Source of the DNA: Candidatus Saccharimonadota bacterium
GTDB taxonomy: Bacteria > Patescibacteriota > Saccharimonadia > Saccharimonadales > Saccharimonadaceae
Length of the DNA: 64,000 nt
Assembly: GCA_017431725.1 (NCBI GenBank)
Contig: JAFRKN010000014.1
Coordinates: forward strand, 19,620 to 83,619
Reading direction: 5' to 3'
Numbering within the stretch: position 1 is the first letter of the stretch; the number at the start of each line of letters is the position of its first letter. The notes under the pieces were generated by a model. The model ran no database searches and was not told the DNA's origin. It saw nothing but the letters and a program-made list of their open reading frames with translations. Positions 59,055 through 64,000 of this stretch are shown piece after piece. The position numbers and the translations under genes were made by a program.

Positions 59055-60383
59055 ATGAAAAAATTACCAATTGTAGCAATGATCGGACAGACAAATGCTG
59101 GAAAATCCAGCCTTTTAAATCGGATGGCGCGAAAAAATATTGCAATTGTTGCTCGTGAGGAGGGAACGACGCGCGATAATGTCATTGCAACAATTGATAA
59201 CTCTTTTATTTTAGTTGATACAGCTGGATTAAAAACTCCTTCTGATGAATTTGAAGCTTCAATTCAAGAACAAATTGAGGATACTATTGAATCGGCGGAT
59301 TTGATTTTGGTGGCACTTGATTCGACAAAATATTTTGATCAGCGAGATAAAAAAATCGCAAAGGATGCACTGCATTCTGGAAAACCAGTATTTTTGGTGC
59401 TGAACAAATCTGATCTGCGTGACTCATTACCGATTGAAGAATTTCGTGCTTTAGGTATTGCACCAGAGCGAATTTTTTATACTTCAGCAACGACTGGTGC
59501 TGGAGTTAAAGAGCTTATGACACAAGTCCGGTCGGAAATCTCTTTTTCGGAACAGAACAACCAAAAATTGTCCCGAGGAAAGGCATTTTCTGCCGCTCAC
59601 GTTCTAAAGCTTGCTCTAATTGGGCGACCAAACGTGGGAAAATCAAGCTTATTTAACACACTAGGTAAGAAACAGCAGGCAATTGTGAGTTCTCGGCAAG
59701 GAACTACGCGTGATGTGAATCGAATGGAAGTACGGTACAAAGAACAAGAAATTGAAATTCTAGATACGGCGGGGTTAAGAAAACCTGGTAAACGAGAGGT
59801 TGGGATTGAAAAATTTTCGGCAATACGAACTTTGGCAGCAATTGAAGAGGCGGATATCTGTGCTTTGCTGGTTGATGCGACCGAACCACATTCAAAATTA
59901 GATCAGGCACTAGCTGGACAAATTATTGAAGCCGGGAAAGGAATTATTGTTGTTGTGACCAAAACAGATTTAGTTGATAATACAGACGCCATACTTGATG
60001 AATTAGAAAATGATTTTAATTTTATACCGTATGCGCCGGTAGTTTTAACTAGTTCGGAGACTGGTAAAAATGTCACGAAACTTTTTGAATTAGTAATGGA
60101 AATTGAAAAAAATCGACATTTTGAAGTCAAGACTTCAGATTTAAATAAAATTTTAAGTGAAGCGATTGTCGCCCATCCGCCAGCAGGGTTAAAAAACACC
60201 CGCCCAAAACCAAAATATATGGTGCAGACTGACAATTGTCCACCATGGTTTGTTGTATATGGACATGATTTGGAGCTTCTGCATTGGTCTTGGAAGCGAT
60301 TTTTGGAACGAAAAATTCGAGAAAAATGCCCTTTTGTTGGAACACCAATTATGTTCTCATTCCGAAACGAAAAACAAAAATAA
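59055..60383 (+). CDS. der: Ribosome biogenesis GTPase Der (EngA)
   Basis: 442 residues with two tandem GTPase domains and a KH-like C-terminus. First domain: GQTNAGKSSLLN (G1), DTAGL (G3), NKSD (G4). Second domain: GRPNVGKSSLFN (G1), DTAGLRKPGKREVGIEKFS (G3 and switch II), TKTD (G4). C-terminal PPAGLKNTRPKPKYMVQTD...CPFVGTPIMFSF. Assembles the 50S subunit. Two promoters: a leadered one and one adjoining the ATG. Confidence 0.96.
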   Translation: MKKLPIVAMIGQTNAGKSSLLNRMARKNIAIVAREEGTTRDNVIATIDNSFILVDTAGLKTPSDEFEASIQEQIEDTIESADLILVALDSTKYFDQRDKKIAKDALHSGKPVFLVLNKSDLRDSLPIEEFRALGIAPERIFYTSATTGAGVKELMTQVRSEISFSEQNNQKLSRGKAFSAAHVLKLALIGRPNVGKSSLFNTLGKKQQAIVSSRQGTTRDVNRMEVRYKEQEIEILDTAGLRKPGKREVGIEKFSAIRTLAAIEEADICALLVDATEPHSKLDQALAGQIIEAGKGIIVVVTKTDLVDNTDAILDELENDFNFIPYAPVVLTSSETGKNVTKLFELVMEIEKNRHFEVKTSDLNKILSEAIVAHPPAGLKNTRPKPKYMVQTDNCPPWFVVYGHDLELLHWSWKRFLERKIREKCPFVGTPIMFSFRNEKQK

Positions 60384-60459
60384 TTTTTGATACTTTTTAT
60401 GTATAAAAGGTCTTTTAAAAAAATTAAATTGCATATATTATATATTTAAGTGGGAGCAA

Positions 60460-60513
60460 ATGAATGAAAAACAAGGCTCCTATTTTGTATTTTTAGCACA
60501 TTACGTACATTAA
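60460..60513 (+). CDS. Possible 17-residue leader peptide before the PhoH gene
   Basis: ATG at 60460 opens a 17-codon frame (MNEKQGSYFVFLAHYVH) that ends at TAA 60511, 15 bases before the PhoH ATG. It is preceded by GGGAG three bases upstream. That GGAGC (60453-60457) can pair with GCTCC (60476-60480), followed by TATTTTGTATTTTT, an attenuator-like layout. A second frame starts at 60464. The spacing is poor and the case is weak. Confidence 0.25.
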   Translation: MNEKQGSYFVFLAHYVH

Positions 60514-60528
60514 AAAGGAGGAGATGCT

Positions 60529-62133
60529 ATGTCTGGAAAGCAGCCGATTTATGTGATAGACACCAACGTACTAGTCGATTATGGTGATATCATACCAAAC
60601 GGCGAAAAAATCCATTTGGAAGAGCCGCTGATTGATTTAAGCGGCGCGCATATGGTGATTCCGACAGCCGTAGTTCGGGAACTTTCGAGCTTTAAAGGTG
60701 AAAAATCCGAACGCGGGAAGGCAGCACGCGTCGTATTAAAGCGATTGCGCAGAATTATCGAAGGAAAGGTGCGCTCGATGGACGAAATTTACCATTTGAA
60801 AGCGCCAATTAGAGTCTCGGACGAAGGTCAGATGATTTCAATTTTGCCTGTGCATAAAAAGTTTAAAGAGGCTTTACCGTTTAGTCCGTCTGAGGATGAT
60901 ATGGATGGCCAAATTATTCTTGCGGCGCTGACGGTAGCTTTTATTGATGCTGGATTAAGGATTGATGGAACGGCAAAACCTAGCATAGTAGAAGAATTGG
61001 TGCCAAAAAATGTAATTTTGCTCACAAATGATAATGGTTTGGCGATTCGAGCACGTGAAAGAGGAATTTTAACTAATCGCTATGGGTATAAATATCCAAA
61101 ACCTTACATCGGAAGGCGCGATATTGTAGTTCCAAAAGAGCTATTTCAAGAATTTATTTGTAATAAAAGAGTTGAGAGAAGTATGTTTGAATCTTTGATG
61201 CCTCAGGAACAAAGACTAGTAGCTAATGAATTTATTATCATGTCACTTGGCAACGAAGAAGAATACCCATATGGATTTGACCCTACTAATAACCCTTATT
61301 TTGAAAATATTGGGCGATATGATGTAAAAGAAGACGCAATTGTAGCTTTAAAATATTTGAGAAACTTCCCGCTTGAAGTTCAGAATGCTGGTCAAGCAAT
61401 TTATGCTGAAGCGCTTGAGGATCCAAATATTTCGGCTGTGATTTGCACAGGTCCAGCAGGTTCTGGTAAAACTTTTATGGCGACAGTTTATGGCTATAAT
61501 GCCTGTAAAAATGGTAATTTTATCGGCGTAACAGCGGTGCCGTGCGAAAGTCAGTCAAAAATCGGAGCTTTGCCTGGTGATTTGGATGAAAAAATGGACC
61601 CAGATGTCCAACCATTAAAAAATTCTCTGAGAAATTATTTGATGATTGGGGATAAAAAAATTCGCAAAGAACTGAATGATTTAGCAAAGATGGGAACAGG
61701 GAGTAAAAGAGAAGCTGGAGCAAAAGAACCAACGGAAAAAACTTCTATTAAAGCTAAGTTAAAAGACCGAGTTGATCTAATCTGGGAAAATTGGTTTTCA
61801 AGTATCCCGATTGAAAATGCGAGAGGTAGAGATTTTACCTATGAACTAGCAATCTATGATGAATTCCAGGATCAGAATATTGCTCAAGCTGATACTCTAA
61901 TTAAGCGAATCGGCTCGAACGGGAAAATCATCATTACTGGCGATATTGAGCAAATTCACGCACCTTACCTCGACCATTTGAATAATGGTTTGGTTTATGC
62001 AGGCAGGCAACTGTTTGATAGCGAGATGGTGGCCCAGGTTTGTTTCACAGACGACGAGGTGATTCGTCATCCGTTAGTAAAACTAGTAGCAAGACGACAA
62101 AAAATGCATCTTGAGAAAAACTCTCGAAATTAA
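60529..62133 (+). CDS. PIN-PhoH family ATPase
   Basis: 534 residues. The N-terminal PIN domain (IYVIDTNVLVDYGD, with acidic residues D9, and later NDNGLAIRARERGI) is an RNase fold. The C-terminal PhoH domain has a Walker A loop CTGPAGSGKTFMA near residue 303 and the DExQ-type Walker B IYDEFQDQ, then TGDIEQI. Fusion of PIN to PhoH suggests an RNA helicase/nuclease for mRNA or rRNA turnover. About 35 residues between the Walker motifs (GTGSKREAGAKEPTEKTSIK) are an extra linker. Strong AAAAAGGAGGAG site. Confidence 0.93.
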   Translation: MSGKQPIYVIDTNVLVDYGDIIPNGEKIHLEEPLIDLSGAHMVIPTAVVRELSSFKGEKSERGKAARVVLKRLRRIIEGKVRSMDEIYHLKAPIRVSDEGQMISILPVHKKFKEALPFSPSEDDMDGQIILAALTVAFIDAGLRIDGTAKPSIVEELVPKNVILLTNDNGLAIRARERGILTNRYGYKYPKPYIGRRDIVVPKELFQEFICNKRVERSMFESLMPQEQRLVANEFIIMSLGNEEEYPYGFDPTNNPYFENIGRYDVKEDAIVALKYLRNFPLEVQNAGQAIYAEALEDPNISAVICTGPAGSGKTFMATVYGYNACKNGNFIGVTAVPCESQSKIGALPGDLDEKMDPDVQPLKNSLRNYLMIGDKKIRKELNDLAKMGTGSKREAGAKEPTEKTSIKAKLKDRVDLIWENWFSSIPIENARGRDFTYELAIYDEFQDQNIAQADTLIKRIGSNGKIIITGDIEQIHAPYLDHLNNGLVYAGRQLFDSEMVAQVCFTDDEVIRHPLVKLVARRQKMHLEKNSRN

Positions 62134-62170
62134 GAAAAAACGTAATATCAAATAAAGATATAGCCCTCCT

Positions 62171-62203
62171 ATACCCCGTCCTTATGACGGGGTATATTTT
62201 TTT
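62171..62203 (+). terminator. Terminator after the PhoH gene
   Basis: ATACCCCGTC, loop CTTAT, GACGGGGTAT, then ATTTTTTT. Confidence 0.92.
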
Positions 62204-62244
62204 GAGAACTCCTGAAATCAGGATTTTTTGGTATAATGAACTGT

Positions 62245-62763
62245 ATGAAGTTAATTATTGGTTTAGGAAATCCAGAGGCAAGATATAACTGGACGAGGCA
62301 TAATTCGGGCTTTTTAGCCTTAGATTTTTATTTTAAGGTGCATAAGCTTAGTTGGGGGGATAAACCGCGCTATGGGGCAATTTTTGGGCGTAAGGATGAT
62401 ATTTTATTTATAAAACCTCAAGATTATTACAATGAAAGCGGCTTGGCGGTACAAAAATACGTGAATTTTTATAAGATACCACTCTCTGATATTTTGGTAA
62501 TTTGCGATGATTTTAATCTGGAATTTGGCAAAATTAGATACCGTAAAGCTGGTTCGGCGGGTGGTAACAACGGATTAAAATCAATTATTGCAGGATTAGG
62601 GACGGATAATTTTGCAAGAATAAGAGTTGGAACAGGGAATGATGAGTTAAGGAAAAAAATTGGTGATACGGATTTTGTGCTATCAAAATTTACTCCAGAG
62701 GAAAAAGAAAAATTGCCAGAAGTTTTGCAGGAACTCAGTGATAAAATCGATAGTCTAATTTAG
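62245..62763 (+). CDS. pth: Peptidyl-tRNA hydrolase
   Basis: 172 residues. Recycles peptidyl-tRNA that drops off ribosomes. LIIGLGNPEARYNWTRHNSGFLALD contains the catalytic His in TRHN; KPQDYYNESG, ICDDFNLEFGKIR (Asp) and KAGSAGGNNGLKSII follow. The frame is open to ATG 62236, but that lies inside the -10 box; TGGTATAAT ends seven bases before ATG 62245, so that leaderless start is chosen. Convergent with dprA (nine-base overlap). Confidence 0.95.
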   Translation: MKLIIGLGNPEARYNWTRHNSGFLALDFYFKVHKLSWGDKPRYGAIFGRKDDILFIKPQDYYNESGLAVQKYVNFYKIPLSDILVICDDFNLEFGKIRYRKAGSAGGNNGLKSIIAGLGTDNFARIRVGTGNDELRKKIGDTDFVLSKFTPEEKEKLPEVLQELSDKIDSLI

Positions 62764-63732
62764 AGCCCACCTATTAGCGCCAAGCGAGCGAATAGCGCCT
62801 TTAATTTCTAGAATAGTAGTAGTTTCGTTAAAGATCGAGCTTGGCATATTTAAAGTTTTGATGATAGTTTCGCCATCTTGAATGCCTTCTGAAATAGCTT
62901 TTAGAATCGCCGTTTCTTCTAAGGAGTCGCCAAAGAGTAGAGCTTGATGCGCTTTTTTAGATTTCTTCAAAGTTTCTGGAAAAAGTAGATGAAGAAGATC
63001 ATCTATGGAGGTATACGGGTTAGCTCCCTGTTTGATTAATTTGTTGCAGCCCATAGAGCAAGGATTTGTGATATTACCGGGAACAGCAAACACCTCCTTC
63101 CCCTGTTCGAGAGCATGAGCGGCGGTGTTAAGGGAACCGGATTTTTCGGCGGCCTCAACTACGACAACTATATCTGATAAACCAGAAATAATACGATTGC
63201 GTTCAAGAAAACTAGTTTTTGGGAAAATCTTGGCGTTAGGTGGATATTCACTAATGATAGTTCCATCTTTTTTAATGATTTCTCTAGCTAAAGCTTGGTG
63301 ATTTTGAGGATAAATTTGATTTATAGGGGTACCAAGCACAGCGACGGTTCTACCCTCAGCATCAAGTGCAGCTTGATGGGCAATTGAATCAATACCAAAA
63401 GCAAGACCAGAAACGATGACAACGCCTTTTTTGGCTAAATCATAAGCTATTTTATAGGCAACCTCTTCACCATAACGGGTATTGTGGCGCGAGCCAACGA
63501 TGGCAACGGTTTTTGGACGTTCTGTTCGGATTTGTTTAGTTGATTTTTCCTTCATTTTGTGTTTTTCTTTATTTTCTAAATCTGCTGCCTGGACCATATT
63601 TTCTGGTATTTTTCCATAAAAATACAATGTTTTAGGCTTAAGCGCAATAGTATTTAACACCTCTGTAAATTTATGCTCTAGGGGCGAAATTTGGTTGATT
63701 TTTGTAAAAAAGTGTGAAAAAAGTGTTGACAT
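62755..63732 (-). CDS. dprA: DNA processing protein DprA (Smf)
   Basis: 325 residues. Loads RecA on incoming single-stranded DNA in natural transformation. The Rossmann core shows VAIVGSRHNTRYGEEVAYKIA, VVIVSGLAFGIDSIAHQAAL, VAVLGTPINQIYPQNH, SEYPPNAKIFPKTSFLERNRIISGLS and GSLNTAAHALEQGKEVFAVPGNI. A C-terminal winged-helix-like tail follows. I start at ATG 63732 (MSTLFSHFFTKI) because it has CAGGAG seven bases upstream; the frame is open to 63786. A forward promoter for the RNA at the right edge overlaps this start codon. Confidence 0.93.
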   Translation of the reverse strand: MSTLFSHFFTKINQISPLEHKFTEVLNTIALKPKTLYFYGKIPENMVQAADLENKEKHKMKEKSTKQIRTERPKTVAIVGSRHNTRYGEEVAYKIAYDLAKKGVVIVSGLAFGIDSIAHQAALDAEGRTVAVLGTPINQIYPQNHQALAREIIKKDGTIISEYPPNAKIFPKTSFLERNRIISGLSDIVVVVEAAEKSGSLNTAAHALEQGKEVFAVPGNITNPCSMGCNKLIKQGANPYTSIDDLLHLLFPETLKKSKKAHQALLFGDSLEETAILKAISEGIQDGETIIKTLNMPSSIFNETTTILEIKGAIRSLGANRWALN

Positions 63733-63754
63733 TTTTTCTCCTGCGTGATATAAT
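63726..63754 (+). promoter_or_regulatory. Perfect promoter of the right-edge RNA
   Basis: TTGACA (63726-63731), 17 bases, TATAAT (63749-63754), with GTGA extension. Start near 63761. The -35 overlaps the dprA start codon on the other strand. Confidence 0.85.
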
Positions 63755-63760
63755 AAAAAT

Positions 63761-64000
63761 AGTTGGGACTTGAAAAAGCCCCACACCGCACCTAAATAAA
63801 TTATAATTTCAGCTATACAATCTCAGTATAGCAGAAGTTGCGTGCTTTTGAAACCCTTTCAAAGCTTTAAATTTCTTCATAGGTTTAGAGTCTAAAGTAT
63901 TACCTCCACTTACGAAAGGATCTTTTCGAAGTCATAGCAATCCCTCTAACCGGCGGGCCCCCATATGTGTGAGGTGGGTTGCGCTTCCGGGGTCTCTCCC
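63761..64000 (+). ncRNA. Unidentified structured RNA or long leader (cut by the right edge)
   Basis: Downstream of a perfect promoter there is no open frame for at least 240 bases, but a chain of hairpins: GGGACTT/AAGCCCC with GAAA loop (63765-63782), GCTATAC/GTATAGC (63812-63832), GCTTTTGAAA/TTTCAAAGC (63844-63865), ACTTACGAAA/TTTCGAAGT (63908-63932), and a GC-rich end. It does not show the signatures of RNase P RNA, tmRNA or SRP RNA in the visible part. It could be an rRNA operon leader, as TGCTTTTGAAACC resembles a boxA, or an unrecognised ncRNA. Confidence 0.5.

Noticed and set aside
63761..64000. Right-edge RNA as RNase P RNA, tmRNA or SRP RNA
   Set aside because: GAGGAAAGTCC, the tmRNA 5' end and tag, and the SRP GGAAGGNAGCA loop are all absent from the visible part.
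1..64000. CRISPR arrays, insertion sequences or prophage
   Set aside because: No regularly spaced short repeats, transposase or phage structural genes were found.

Overview
The window is a dense, AT-rich bacterial chromosome segment, most likely from a Candidate Phyla Radiation bacterium of the Saccharibacteria (TM7) type. The evidence is the mix of genes: core translation genes, GatCAB, a phosphoketolase, a Gram-positive style wall (class A PBP, MurJ, Mur ligase, two FemAB-like proteins, sortase), several large secreted adhesin-like proteins (a FISUMP-type protein, a Cna-B/VaFE protein) and shortened housekeeping enzymes (ProRS, MetK). UGA acts as stop at the end of conserved genes, so the code is standard. 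The lineage is an inference from gene content; no rRNA lies in the window. No gene-free stretch exceeds about 300 bases.

Layout. 1-7.8 kb: rpmE diverges from rpsB-tsf-frr-uppS-rseP-CAAX protease-proS, then greA and a phosphoesterase. 7.8-12 kb: lysS, DUF167, uvrB and an orphan nuclease-toxin-like ORF. 12-20.7 kb: a secreted FISUMP protein, a phosphoketolase split into two overlapping genes, a class A PBP and murJ. 20.7-26.6 kb: gatC-gatA-(membrane HEPN-like ORF)-gatB, then fusA. 26.7-36.2 kb: two unknown ORFs, a 1282-residue adhesin, tuf, an E2-like protein, rpsJ and a Mur ligase. The order fusA...tuf...rpsJ on one strand looks like an ancestral str operon split by accessory genes. 36.2-40.1 kb: a translationally coupled hydrolase, PLP enzyme and two FemAB-like genes, probably for cell-wall peptide modification. 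40.1-48.1 kb: DUF308, galU, two small membrane proteins, dnaE, smpB, xth. 48.1-50.2 kb: CDP-alcohol phosphotransferase and a GT4 glycosyltransferase (lipid or glycolipid synthesis). 50.2-64 kb: metK under a SAM-I type riboswitch, tRNA-Leu, sortase, a PEGA protein, envelope proteins, gltX, DUF3048, tRNA-Glu, der, PIN-PhoH, pth, dprA, and an unidentified structured RNA running off the right edge.

Expression signals are unusually legible. Many leadered genes use TTGACN-N17-TATAAT promoters. About nineteen gene or operon starts instead have an extended -10 box (TGNTATAAT) only 6-9 bases before the start codon and no Shine-Dalgarno, so their mRNAs should be leaderless. Four near-perfect promoters point antisense into the 3' ends of operons. 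A second recurring theme is long foldback palindromes lying inside or at the end of conserved genes (gatB, a PLP enzyme gene, xth, a glycosyltransferase gene), mostly read in frame as extra peptide.

The sortase, the VPNTG-bearing adhesin, the FemAB pair and the PBP would together build and decorate a Gram-positive-like envelope suited to attachment to a host cell.
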